This document shows, in pieces, positions 1-10,165 of a DNA stretch of 64,000 nt (the stretch's first letter is position 1; each line of letters opens with the position of its first letter). A program made the position numbers and the translations under genes. Below the pieces are notes generated by a model that ran no database searches, was not told the DNA's origin, and saw only the letters and a program-made list of their open reading frames with translations. Source of the stretch: Vitis vinifera. Its lineage: Eukaryota; Streptophyta; Magnoliopsida; Vitales; Vitaceae. The stretch is from assembly GCF_030704535.1 (NCBI RefSeq), contig NC_081807.1, positions 19,444,001-19,508,000 of the forward strand, given 5' to 3'.

Positions 1-1680
1 CCAATGTGTAACGATGCACATTAGTACACTCATCATAGAAAACTCATCCTAATGACTAAAACAAGTCATTCATCCAATTAGAAGTTAGTACACCACAACC
101 TTAGCTAGATTGCCTAAGTTAATGAACTAAGTACAAATAACTCATTGATCTTGCAAAGAACCTATGACTTATATCTTTCATACAACTTCTTATGCACTCA
201 AGTTATGTACAACACAAGTGATGCAGGTATAAATGCCCAACATAAATAATGTAGAGATAGAATAATGCAAGAAAACTAAAATCATAATATAAATATTAAT
301 GAATTTCATCAACTGTTATATCATGTCATGCTTTTAAGGGTTCTATCCCAACAGTAAATACATAAAGTTGCAGAAGAGCTACTAAATGGTTTATATAGAC
401 TAGATTAATTGAGTAATTGGAGCCCAACAAAGCTAATTAATCAATTAGGACTCAAATGGCTAGTTTAAGTGACCTAAGCCTAAGATGAAGTCAAGTTATT
501 TAAGCCAATTGGAAGCCTATATAAATCCCCCACCCCTTAGTTTAATACTTCACTACTAACAGTCTCGTCTTCCTATTCACTCTAAAGAGAAAAGAACCCT
601 GGCCATCAAGAGGATTCCATTCTTCTAATGTCAAGATTCGAAAAGAACTATTGGCAAAAGGTGATTGAGTTTTAAAGATCTATAGTGTATTTGGCTCATC
701 TTCACAAATAAGAATTGATGTGGGAATATCCAAATCTAAGGCAAAACACATCTTTCTAGATCTAAAATTCTTTATTACCTATATGCTTCCTTTGTATATG
801 GATCTACAGAGCCTTAGGATATTTATGCATGCACTTTAATAATCTAAGGATAGGAATAGAGAAATCCAAATATTCCTTATAATAGTAATTGATGCATGTG
901 CTCTTGAACCTATCTAGGGTGAAGCTACTCTCAATTCTATCGATCTACGCCATTACTTTTACTCCATCTACATCAATAATTCTCACAACCAAAATCCTTT
1001 TGAGTGTCTCTTTGGTGTGCCTCTTAAAGACTACATATATAAGCTTAAAAGTGCTTGGTTGTACCTATTTTGTTTTTCTTTAGCCCCATGAATATTATAA
1101 TAAATGTGATGTCTTACATCTCTTAGGGAGAAAATTTTGGTGTTAGCCCATAATAACATCAAACATAAACCACAAAGATGTTTAGTACCTTAATATAGGA
1201 TGCAACAATTTCATGTATGGTAAAAAGGAATGGTTTTCACAATTAGATGAATTAGTCAAAGAGGAAGTTAATTTTGGAAATAAATCAAAGTTAATTGTTT
1301 TCACCATAGCTTCCATCTAGTATGTATCACATACACTAGGACACTCACTATGGGAAAACCATTCTAATGACCAAGTAAATCATCCCTCCAATTAAAAGAT
1401 AGTGCACTACAATCTCAGATGAATTACCCAAACCCATTAATCAACTATGAACAACTCATCACTCTGCAAGGAATCTTATGACTTGGATCTTCTATACAAC
1501 TCCTAATGCACCCAAATCATGTACAATGCAAGTGATGTAGAGCTTATATGCTCAAATATCCAATTAATACAAAATAGATAAAGGGAAACCAATAGACATA
1601 AATAAATAAATTTATAAATGAATCTTTATTTGTTATATCATGTCATACTTTTTAGGGCTCAATTTCAGCAACATAGTTTT
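1..1680. repeat. Diverged direct repeat (about 1-355 and 1321-1680) in gene-free DNA
   Basis: Two blocks of about 350 bp align in the same orientation at roughly three-quarters identity. Both carry, in the same order, a segment near CAAGTGATG(C/T)AG and an end near TTATATCATGTCAT. The 900 bp between them holds no convincing gene; the 64-codon reading frame at 889 has no recognisable motif. I cannot tell whether the blocks are old LTRs or parts of another repeat. Confidence 0.45.
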
Positions 1681-1689
1681 TCAAAAGTA

Positions 1690-2660
1690 TCCTTTTAAGA
1701 ACATACTTGACATAAGTCAAATTATAGTGATGATGTAATTGTTATATGCCTTTATGTGGATGATTTAATTTTTATAGGAAATTGTGAACAAATGTTTGAA
1801 GATTTCAGAGAGGCGATGACACAACAATTTGAGATGTCAGATTTTGGATTAATGTCTTATTCTCTTAAAATCAAGGTCTAATAAATGGATGATGGTATCT
1901 TTATCTCACAAAAGATATATGTTGAGGACATTCTAAAATGATGGAAAATGGAATCATCATCAACATTTGTCTCCCATTGTAAAGGGATTAAAGATGAAAA
2001 AAAAAACATTGAAGAATTAGTAAATACCATATACTTCAAGGGCAAACTAGAAAGTCTTTGTTATTTGACTTTTATTATTCCAGCTATTGTTTGTGGAGTG
2101 GGAATTATCGGTCAATTTATGAAAAAATTGTTTGACTTTGCAAGATGTTTACTCAATTATAACATGACAAAAAAAAGGTCATACAAGGATTTTGTGTACG
2201 TATTAATAAGCCTATTTTACTACATTGACAAAAAAATTGATGTCTCATGGTAAAAGCAAATACATAATTACTAAGTTTCATTATATTAGGGAATTGTGAA
2301 AGATGGTGAGATTGAGGATGAGTTTTCTATATCAAAAGATCAAACTGCACATAGCCATTAAAGGCAAATGTGTCTAGGAAGTTGAAGATAATACTTAATG
2401 TGATTGACTTTAAAGGTTGACTTAAAGGAGGTGTTGTTGAAATTACTAATCTGACTTAAAAACAAATTAAAAGAATTTTAAGAATTTAAGAAAGTTTAGA
2501 GATTGTTATGAATTTAATTAGGTTTCTTATGCCAATAAGGACTCCTAATTTGATTATGAATTAGAGTCATAGTGCAAGTATAATTAGTTTATTATAAATA
2601 TATATTTATTATTACATTGAAAAAAAATAGACAAAACAAAATGAAATAAAATAGATTTTT
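1690..2660 (+). mobile_element. Degenerate Copia fragment: reverse transcriptase, RNase H tail and start of 3' LTR
   Basis: Near 1740-1790 the plus strand reads LYVDDLIF, the Copia reverse transcriptase YVDD motif, followed by DFG and by ISQKIYVEDIL near 1900. Stop codons interrupt the frame around 1880 and 1940. An RNase H end (around KYITKFHYIRE) lies near 2255-2300. A purine tract AAAGGAGG at about 2424-2431 is followed by TGTTG, which looks like the polypurine tract and the start of a 3' LTR. The element is 5'-truncated, frame-broken and certainly inactive. Confidence 0.7.
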
Positions 2661-2834
2661 GTAAATTATTATCAATACCCAATCCGTGTGGGTTCCAACA
2701 AAATTTACCATCTTGGAATCAATATGACAGCTCTGATTTGCTCTTTACAAATATGTCAAAACATAAGAAGGAAAATCATTATACCAAATCCTCTTGCACT
2801 TAAACAAATTCTTTTTTTAAGCTAAAGCATCAAC

Positions 2835-3292
2835 TAAGGGTCTCCAACGGGCCGGGCCGGGCTGTAAATAGGAGGCCCGCGGCCCAGCTTTGGCCGGACC
2901 TATGTCAACGGGCCGGGCCGAGCTAAAATGCTAGGCCCGCGGCCCGGCCTATGAGCCCGCGGGCTAGCGGGCTGGCGGGCCAGGCCGCGGGCTTTTTTAA
3001 ATAAGCCAAAATGACTTTTAAATAAAGGAAGGAAGAGGGGGGGATTCGAACCCCTCCCCTCAAGCTTAAATTTCAAGGCTCTAACCAACTGAGCTACATT
3101 TCTTTTGTGCTTATTAAATGAGTTAGTTATATATATATAAAAATATAGTATATTATTTTTTTAAAAAAAATTAAAGGCGGGCCTACGGGCCGGGCCGGGC
3201 CGGCCCGCCCATAAACGGGCTTGGGCCGGGCTTTAGCCCGTCGGGCCGGGCCAGGCCTAAAGCGGGCCACGGGCTTTTTGGAGACCCCTAGG
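2835..3292. mobile_element. GC-rich non-autonomous hAT-like DNA transposon
   Basis: Both ends carry an inverted repeat: AGGGTCTCCAA at the left and TTGGAGACCCC at the right. The flanks show a probable 8-bp target duplication with one mismatch (GCATCAAC at 2827-2834, CCATCAAC at 3293-3300), the size expected for hAT transposition. Subterminal DNA is packed with GGGCCGGGCC motifs in both orientations, making two very GC-rich arms in an AT-rich setting. The centre (about 3000-3170) is AT-rich and contains a tRNA-like sequence. No transposase is present. The reading frames here are by-products of the GC-rich repeats. Confidence 0.75.
3032..3103 (-). other. tRNA-like sequence inside the hAT-like element (degenerate)
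   Basis: The minus strand shows a perfect D arm/A box (TAGCTCAGTTGGTTAGAGC) and a B box (GGTTCGAATCC) at tRNA spacing. Folded as a tRNA, the D arm pairs fully and the T arm pairs in four of five positions. The acceptor stem has three mismatches and the anticodon stem is weak, with one mismatch and two wobbles. Read literally, the anticodon position is UUA, which would match UAA. This looks like a tRNA-derived fragment captured by a transposon, not a working tRNA gene. RNA polymerase III could still recognise the boxes. Confidence 0.6.
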
Positions 3293-3454
3293 CCATCAAC
3301 CAACCTACTACCCCTTATATATGCATATACGCTATTATAATTTAAACTTTCAAAATCATATAAAAAATACAACTTTGGTTCATTCTTTTAACAGTGCAGA
3401 AATACAGATTCATATCATGTGATATCTCTTAGGTGATAGCGAAAAATTATTTTG

Positions 3455-3690
3455 AAAATTAATTTTGTCAAGCTCCAACCGGAGGATCTTTGGAAATTTT
3501 GCCTAGTATCCATGACGTGGATGTGCAATCTGCTACAACACCATTTTTAACCTTTTTCTTTCTTTCCTTTCTGTTTTTTTATGGCTGAGGATCCTAATAT
3601 TCATAGTACTTTTGAAAAGCTCGAGTTTCAGAATTCCATATGGAAGGTCCCAGAACGTTCTAGAACATCTCGTGGCATCATTGAATGGTA
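3455..3690 (+). promoter_or_regulatory. Orphan copy of the CYSTM upstream region with a three-unit heat shock element
   Basis: This stretch aligns with 6400-6610, the distal upstream region of the plus-strand CYSTM gene. Both share TGTCAAGCT, then TTTTGCC, then CATGA(C/T)GT(G/C)GATG, then TTTGAAAAGC. At 3652-3666 it contains AGAACGTTCTAGAAC, which fits the consensus nGAAnnTTCnnGAAn. It now lies beyond the 3' end of the minus-strand CYSTM gene and points towards it, so it drives no obvious gene in its present position. Confidence 0.55.
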
Positions 3691-3882
3691 CAATGAATCA
3701 AATGAATTTCGTAAACCAAATCAATTAACACTAAAATAATAATAATAGTAATAACATCAAATATAAGAATACAAGAGTGAACAATCAATCGAGTAATCCC
3801 CTTGCTCACACAATAATAATCCAGTCTCTACACTCTAAAGAGGAAAATGAAAACTACACAAAAGAATATGTATTAAATATAT

Positions 3883-3885
<3 letters not shown>

Positions 3886-3925
<40 letters not shown>
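3886..3925. repeat. (CT)20 microsatellite
   Basis: An uninterrupted CT repeat of 40 bases. It lies just past the stop codon of the minus-strand CYSTM gene, so it reads as a GA repeat in that gene's 3' untranslated region. Confidence 0.95.
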
Positions 3926-3928
<3 letters not shown>

Positions 3929-3935
3929 TGAATCC

Positions 3936-4447
3936 TCAGAAACAAGCGTCCAAGAGACAGCAGCAACACAAGGCAGCACAGCTGCACATCATTTCCCCAA
4001 GAAATCAAGTTCATTAGTCTCCATCTATATATGTGTACACATATATATAGAACAAAGAAAAAAAACTAAGAAATATAGAGATTTATACATACCATCCTTT
4101 CAAGAAGCCATCACCCCTGGCCTTGGTCTCCACTGCAGCTGGGTTCTGAGGGTAGTCATGACCATGTTTCATGGGATAACCGACTGGCGGAGGAGCCACA
4201 TAAGGCCCTGCAGGGTATGCAGTGGCTGCAGGTTGTGGAGGATACCCTGCTACTGCAAATTCATATCCAATCCAACATTCATATTAACTTCATAATTAAC
4301 TACATAAATGCAAGAAACTTGAACCATGATAAATTGGAGACTCCACTTCTAAGAAACCATTTCCAAGTAACCAAATGCAGTTAAAAGAAAAAGGTGAAAG
4401 ATGGAAGAGAAGTTACCTGAAGGCTGTTTTTGATGAGGGTAACTCAT
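3936..4447 (-). CDS. CYSTM-family cysteine-rich tail-anchored membrane protein (copy A), three exons
   Basis: The coding exons on the minus strand are 4447-4417, 4252-4093 and 3981-3936. All introns have GT/AG borders, and the joined frame encodes 78 residues. Residues 1-60 are rich in Pro, Tyr, Gly and Ala (PAGPYVAPPPVGYPMK). The last 16 or so form the CYSTM module, GCCAALCCCCLLDACF, a Cys-rich helix expected to anchor the C terminus in the plasma membrane. CYSTM proteins are small stress-linked proteins in plants and other eukaryotes; their biochemical role is unsettled. Both introns fall after the first or second base of a codon exactly as in the paralog at 6959-7631. That, plus full conservation of the Cys module, argues the gene is functional. 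The third exon is only 46 bases, so automatic gene finders may miss it. Confidence 0.9.
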
Positions 4448-4559
4448 TTTAATTTGAACAATGCTTAATCCTCACAAACTTATGAAAAAGGAAAAAGGAG
4501 AGACCAGAAGCTATAGAGAAGAAGATGAAAAAGTTGTGTGGAAGAATGATTGATAACAA

Positions 4560-4630
4560 TAGTATATATAGAAGGAAAAAAAAAGTGGATTTGGAGAAGG
4601 TTCGTCGTATTTTGAAAACACCGCGTCAGG
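4560..4630 (-). promoter_or_regulatory. Proximal promoter of CYSTM copy A
   Basis: Read on the minus strand, a TATA box (CTATATATAC) lies at about 4562-4571, roughly 115 bp before the start codon. Slightly upstream is GAACCTTC (4596-4603), two adjacent heat shock half-sites with the same core as the array upstream of copy B. Beyond it is ACGCGGTGT (CGCG box at 4621-4626), a candidate CAMTA-factor site also found upstream of copy B. These are motif matches only. Confidence 0.5.
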
Positions 4631-4929
4631 AAGAACAAAAAGAGGACTAGACGAAGGAATTAGTTGTTCACATACAAAATATACTACACGGTTGCCTTGG
4701 TCTTGGCGGTGTACGTGGTCTCCGCGTGAGTCCCTTGGCTTCGGAGATGTTTCCCTGGGCCATGAGCACTTTATTGCTTCCTTCAGCCAAGCTTTAAGAC
4801 CATTTGGGGTCCGTTTGATTCTACTTTTTAAGCTTAATAAAATTTCATATCTTTGCTTGGATGATTTTAATAAAAGTATTTTTTATTTGGAAAAAAAAAA
4901 AAAACAAAAAACAAAACAAAACCGAAGTA

Positions 4930-5612
4930 ACCTGTTTGGTTGCTGTTTTTTTTAAATTGTTATGAAAAACAGTTTTTGAGAATAGTGTTTAAAAATAGTT
5001 TTTTGTGTTTTCAGAAAATAAGAACTGAATTCTATAAAACAGTTTTTGCTCTCAAAAATAAAAAAATTTGTTTGGTTGAGTTAATAAAAAAGTTTTTTAG
5101 AATAAGTAAAAAAAAAAACATATTTGAAAGTTATTTTTTTTAATTAATAAAAAATTTTCTTCCATTAACTTGATATTATAAATATATAAATAATTTCGAT
5201 ATACACAATTCATTTAAATTAAAAAAAATTATTCCATTTTGAAATTTTTACATTAGCTATAACTTTCTTAAACAAATAATAATTTTGTAACCATGTGTAA
5301 GTATATTAATTTCAATAATTTAAAGAAGAAGAAAGAGTTTATGGGTGGGGGTGTAGTAGTTGGAGACCTCACCTTTGTGGAAATATAAAAAAACAATTAG
5401 GAAAACATAAAAAGAAAGAAGAGAAAACACAAAAAATGATCTATTATTTAAATAGTAAAAAAACAATGAAAACATCTTTTTATTGTTCTCAAAAAAGTAG
5501 TTTTTGAGAACACGAAAAACACAAAAAAAAAAAAAACACACCCCTTTTTCCAAATAAGTTTTTTATGTTTTTTGTTATTAATAACAGAAAACATGAACCA
5601 AACAGACTTTAA
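4930..5612. mobile_element. Long-terminal-inverted-repeat MITE-like element
   Basis: The left end (TGTTTGGTTGCTGTTTT) and the reverse complement of the right end (TGTTTGGTTCATGTTTT) match. Further complementarity continues inwards around TTTTTGAGAA near 4970 and TTCTCAAAAA near 5485-5510. The interior is A/T-rich with no gene. The TGTTTGGTT ends suggest a hAT- or Mutator-related miniature element. I could not define the target duplication. Confidence 0.5.
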
Positions 5613-6399
5613 ATTTCCAGATTTTTTTTTCTTTTTTTTTTTGGGTGGTTTGGGCTTATTAAGAAGTTATTTTATAGTACCAAAATTACTGGTTTTTAAA
5701 ATAATGAATTTAACTTCACTATCAATGTTATTTTAGTTAAAGCCCTTATGAGATATCTTCTAACTTAAGATTTTAAAATAGAAAAATAAGTTCAAGTAAT
5801 TACAATAGTATTGGGGTGAATGTACTATTAAAAAAAATACTTTTATTATAAAGAAATAAAATTTAATATTTTTAGAAAAAATTTAGTAAAAATATGGGTC
5901 ACATTTTAAAATTTTGCCCTAACACATTTAAATATTATTTTTACCTTTCAAATTTTGGGTTATGGCATATATTATTATTATTAATTTGAATTTGATCGAT
6001 ATTTATGGGTGTAATGATCAACCCACTCATTTAGGAATGAGAAATTTTATTTACCAAACTAATATGGAGTCAAATGAATTATTAATATTTGATTTAATAA
6101 ATATTAATGCATGAATCATTTCAAGATCAACTCCTATTGCTTTTAAATTTATCCATCGGACAAAAATCATCTTCATGGATAAAGATATCTACTAATTGGA
6201 CATATATATGATTTGTTCATTGAATGATGTGATGAAAGGATTCCACTTGTCCGCCACTTTGTACCAAACTTTTAGATATTTTTCAATAATTTATTGATTC
6301 CATCATATGTTAAAAATTAATTAATTTATCTATAATCTTCTATATTTATATTCATCATGTGCCATGCACTAGGACAAAATGAAATGCATCTTTGCAAGC
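5613..6399. other. AT-rich intergenic DNA, nothing recognised
   Basis: Low-complexity AT-rich sequence with poly-T runs. I see no reading frame with gene-like composition, no RNA gene and no clear element ends. The adjoining stretch 4640-4930 likewise holds no recognisable gene. Confidence 0.4.
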
Positions 6400-6579
6400 T
6401 TAAGTTGTCAAGCTGTTTAAAATTTTTGCCAAAGCATCCATGATGTCGATGGGCAGTCCACTCCAAAATTAGAGGACCACACCTGACCCTTTGTTTGGAG
6501 GCTAAGGGTTTTGCCTAGCAAGCCCTGAGAACCTCATATTTGAAAAGCCCAGATTTCAAAATTACGTGTTGAATGTCCT

Positions 6580-6613
6580 AGAACCTTCTAGAACCTTCTA
6601 GAACCTTCTAGAC
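6580..6613 (+). promoter_or_regulatory. Tandem heat shock element array (six half-sites)
   Basis: Three perfect tandem copies of GAACCTTCTA (6581-6610), followed by a partial fourth, create alternating nGAAn and nTTCn pentamers: six consecutive perfect half-sites and the start of a seventh. This is a textbook binding array for trimeric heat shock transcription factors. It lies about 230 bp upstream of the TATA box and 350 bp upstream of the start codon of CYSTM copy B. Heat induction of the gene is an inference. Confidence 0.75.
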
Positions 6614-6689
6614 CCTTTGTTTGAATGTCCTTTCTTATGGGAAAAAAGCATTCGTTGCTTCCTAAGGTGGGTTAGGACTTGCAGCCTAC

Positions 6690-6855
6690 CACGCGTATGC
6701 GCCACGTGCCGAGCACCAAAAAAAGGAACGGTGTCGTTTCGTGTTGCGTTTAAACAACTACTTCTTGTTTCCCACGCGGTGTCGCCGCCCTTGCCCGCTG
6801 CTGCTTGTTCGAAGAGCTGCTGCACCGTCTTTCTTTGGTTTGTATATATAGAGAG
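6690..6855 (+). promoter_or_regulatory. Proximal promoter of CYSTM copy B: CGCG boxes, G-box and TATA box
   Basis: The region contains ACGCGT (6691-6696), a G-box CACGTG (6703-6708) and ACGCGG (6774-6779), followed by TATATATAG at about 6843-6851. CGCG boxes are known CAMTA sites, and CACGTG is the core bound by bZIP and bHLH factors, including abscisic-acid response factors. With the upstream heat shock array this gives a dense stress-type promoter. It is also a local GC-rich island in AT-rich surroundings. Confidence 0.55.
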
Positions 6856-6958
6856 AGTTGTATACCCATAACCCAGCAGACAGTCTCTTCATTATCATCT
6901 TTCCAAACTTAATTCTTCATATTCGCTGATCTCGTTGTGTCTTCTTCCATTGAAAAAC

Positions 6959-7631
6959 ATGAGTCACTCACACCAGGCTCCAGGTATTTTTTTTCTTCTT
7001 TTTTTTCCCAGTTTTAGATTGAAGGAAAATGGAGGGGAAAGGCTAGGAAGTGATGATGATAATAACATATATATGAATGTTGTTGCAGAAGTGTATCCTC
7101 CACCACCATCCACAGCATACCCATCATCAGGACCATATGTGGCTCCACCCCCAGCTGGCTATCCCATGAAAGATGCTCCCAACCCCCAAAATCCTCCTCC
7201 AGTTGAAACCAAGTCCAGGGGTGAGGGCTTCTGGAAAGGATGGTATGTGGAAACTGGAAACCTCTATATATTTATCTCTGATATTCAGCTTGTTGCTTTG
7301 AAAGGGCAGAACCATACTTGTCTAAACTTTTCAAACTTAAAAAAAAAAAAAAAAAATCCCCAACAATAATTCTTATCTTTCTAAACATATGGTTATATAT
7401 GAACTTGGGTCTTTTTGAAAAATTGCTTAATGTTTGATATTAGAAAAAGAAAAGAAAATCTATACATTTATTTTTGGGATGTATTACTTTGAATTGGTTA
7501 AGCAGATATAAAAATCTATATCTTTGATATTTTTGAAATATGAGTGGATTCATGGAGAGTAATGAATTTGATTTCTGATGTGCAGTTGTGCTGCCTTGTG
7601 TTGCTGCTGTGTCTTGGATGCTTGCTTCTGA
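6959..7631 (+). CDS. CYSTM-family cysteine-rich tail-anchored membrane protein (copy B), three exons
   Basis: The coding exons are 6959-6983, 7089-7242 and 7586-7631, with GT/AG introns, giving a 74-residue protein. The N-terminal part is rich in Pro, Tyr and Ser (SSGPYVAPPPAGYPMK). A charged stretch, VETKSRGEGFWKG, leads into the C-terminal CYSTM module CCAALCCCCVLDACF. The ATG is the first one after the TATA box and aligns with the start of copy A. Intron positions and phases match copy A, so the two are paralogs arranged head to head about 2.5 kb apart. A small single-pass, tail-anchored membrane protein acting in stress tolerance is the family expectation; the exact role is unknown. A naive reading frame that runs through the introns (6935-7369) is not the real product. 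Confidence 0.92.
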
Positions 7632-7925
7632 GGATATTGAGAGAGAGTGCTTCTATACATAGGCTATACATGTATTTGTGTTCATCATTCTTCCCTTTTG
7701 ATCATTTTTGGATTATTATCATAGGGTGAGCAAGGGATTATTTGATTGATTGCTCACTCTTGTATTTTCTGTATTTGATGTTGGTGTTATTATTGTTATT
7801 TGTTTAGTATTTGATTTGTCTTTCAAAATTTATTTGATTCATTTTTAGAGTACTTGATTAGTAGTTTTCATTGGTTCACGAGGGAAGCAAGAGAGGAAAA
7901 AAAAAAGGGCTTGATATTAGGGATG

Positions 7926-8427
7926 TAGGGATGTCAACGGGGCAAGTTCAGGACGGGTCGTTCTCATCTCAATCCCATCCCATTTATTCAAAATGATTCT
8001 CATCCTAATCCCATTTAAAAAATTAAATGGGGTGAGGGCAAGTATGATAAATTCTCATACCCTTCCTGTTTTATTTTTTTTAAAATTATTTTTAAAAATT
8101 GTAATTATAATAAAATAAATATATTTTATAAATAATTAAATTATTATATTTTTTATAACTTATTTTATTAAAAATATTTTTTATTATTTATATATTAAAA
8201 ATAGCAAAATAAAAATTAAATTAAATTAATTTTAAATTTTAAATTAAATTAATTTTATATACAATCGAGGCAGGATGAGGCAATACCCAAACTTGTCCGA
8301 AACTCGTCCCAGATTTTAAAAAAATTCCTTAACCCGTTTTAAATCCGTTTATTAAAATTGAATCTCGTCCCATTATGAGCAACATGAGACGGGTACCCCA
8401 AAAAACTTGTCCCATTGTCATCCCTAC
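7926..8427. mobile_element. hAT-like MITE of about 500 bp
   Basis: The left end begins TAGGGATGTCAACGGGGCAA. The right end is its imperfect inverted copy, closing with TTGTCCCATTGTCATCCCTA. The ends are relatively GC-rich, and the middle (about 8050-8260) is almost pure A/T. The flanks TAGGGATG and TAGGATTG could be a decayed 8-bp target duplication. No coding capacity is visible. The element lies about 300 bp beyond the end of CYSTM copy B. Confidence 0.65.
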
Positions 8428-9794
8428 CTAGGATTGCAAACCATTAAGTGGAAGCTTGAAACGTTCTCCTTTTGAAATGTCCCACATATTTGCCTTATTT
8501 CCTTCCTTACAACGATATTGGTTATTGGTTATTTATAGTTAAACGGTTTTCAAGAATTTTCTGATTTGAGTCATTGATTTGATTTCTATTTCCAAAATAA
8601 AAGAATGTGACATTTTTATCTTTTATTTTAAGCATATGAAAAAACCAATAAGTTTATAAAAAATAAATTTTAAGTATTATAAAAAAAAAATAGTATTTCA
8701 TACACTTTTGGTTAAATGTACTACCTTGATCATTAATGTATCATTTTTTAATGATATAAGTACTACTATTGATCATTTCAGGTATTCCTTTTAATCGGTA
8801 AATGCATTTAAAAGTAAATTTTAAAAAATCAAATATGAATTAAATAATTTATAATTATAGTTAAGTTAATTACTATGATTGTAAAATGGGTTAATTCAAA
8901 TCAAATTCGTGGTATATAAATTGTAAATGAGTTATATAGATTGACATGAATTTGATTCGAATACGATAATACTCAATTTGATGAATTTGATTCAAATACA
9001 ATTATATTCAACTTAAATTTGCAAAATAAAAAAGTTTTGGATTTGAATTGTGTTCTGTCAGACTTTACCATCTCTTTACATTGGAGATGAGAATAACAAA
9101 AAAAAAAGCACAAAATGCCACCAAAAAAATGGAAAGAGTTATTTGATTAAAAGGGTTTTGATGACCCAATTTTTGAAATTTAACCTTCCACCTTTTTTTT
9201 ACCTCATTTAGACAAAAATGCCCTCATTATTTTCTTATAAAAATAACCACTTTATTAAAATTTACATATAAATAATGATAAAGTGCATTTGTATCTAAAT
9301 GGGTTATTTTTCAAGAAAAAAATATGGAAATTATTAGATTCATAATTTGATAATTATATAATACATTTTAACCAAATATTTCTTATTTTATTAATAATGA
9401 AATTGAACCACAAAGACTTATAATGAAGCTGTGCACCTAACTTGTTGGTTGAGGCTATCCTTATACCCCCACTCATTAGTTTCAACATTAGGTATTACTG
9501 AACTATCGTTCAATGGAACCCGCATTTTAAAAATGGCAATTTTTTTTTTCTTTCAAGTTTAAAATTTCTAAATAAGAAGTTAACAGGGGAGAAACTAACC
9601 TCTATATATTATGCTTCCAACACTGTCAACAAGAAGTTAACACTGCATCTGGGAAGAATATTCTTATAAATTGGAAATTAAAATTATGATAAGTTACAAT
9701 AAATAGACAAATGACTTTACATCAAACTAATTACATTATAATTAATAATGAAGCCTTCAAAAATTTTAAAATGATCAATAAGAAAGAGATAACT
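8428..9794. other. AT-rich intergenic DNA, nothing recognised
   Basis: I found no gene, RNA or transposon ends. Short direct echoes of GAATTTGATTCAAATAC occur near 8945-9003 but do not build a clear repeat. Confidence 0.4.
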
Positions 9795-9905
9795 TGCAGG
9801 GTCTTCGGATCCAAAGCAATTGTTATAGTATGTGACTCATATTGAGGGGCTCTTCAAATTCAAAGTAATTGTTGTAGTATGTGGCTTATATCGAGGGAAA
9901 GATAC
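9795..9905. repeat. Short tandem duplication (two imperfect copies of about 55 bp)
   Basis: Two adjacent units share the pattern TCTTC, then CAAAG(C/T)AATTGTT(A/G)TAGTATGTG, then (C/T)ATAT(T/C)GAGGG. No function is apparent. Confidence 0.6.
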
Positions 9906-9929
9906 ATATGAAAAAAAAAGAGGTAAATG

Positions 9930-10165
9930 ACGGAGTGGAGCGGGGGGCAACCCCCTCCCATGGTATGGTTCAATGGTATTTTTGGAATTTTATTACCTGA
10001 GGGTTAGTATAAATACCTTTTTATGTAACCTTAATTTAATATATAGTAAAAGTTTTATTTCTTGTTTCCGACATAGATAATCTATCGAACCACGTTAAAT
10101 CTGTGTGCTTTCTTTTTTGCTTTTCTTTAATTTTTCACCAAGAATACAATAATTCTCAGTGATTC
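9930..10165 (+). mobile_element. Probable degenerate LTR (transcription start and R-U5 region)
   Basis: The sequence contains a TATAAATACC promoter-like motif, then a stretch ending CGAACCACGTTAAATCTGTGTGCTTTCT, a pattern typical of plant Copia LTR R-U5 regions. No partner LTR, primer binding site or coding domain is nearby, so this would be a solo or truncated LTR. Assignment rests on pattern recognition only. Confidence 0.4.

Noticed and set aside
3032..3103. A functional tRNA gene
   Set aside because: The A and B boxes and the D arm are good, but the acceptor stem has three mismatches and the anticodon stem is weak, and the sequence lies inside a transposon.
2900..3372. Two minus-strand reading frames of 62 and 81 codons rich in Arg, Pro and Gly
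   Set aside because: They are translations of the GGGCCGGGCC repeats and of the tRNA-like core in the hAT-like element, with no protein family features.
6598..6871. Overlapping frames on both strands in the CYSTM upstream region
   Set aside because: They arise from a GC-rich promoter segment; the motif content is regulatory and no family is recognised.
6935..7369. A 144-codon frame starting upstream of CYSTM copy B
   Set aside because: It reads through two introns with clear GT/AG borders and misses the conserved Cys-rich last exon.
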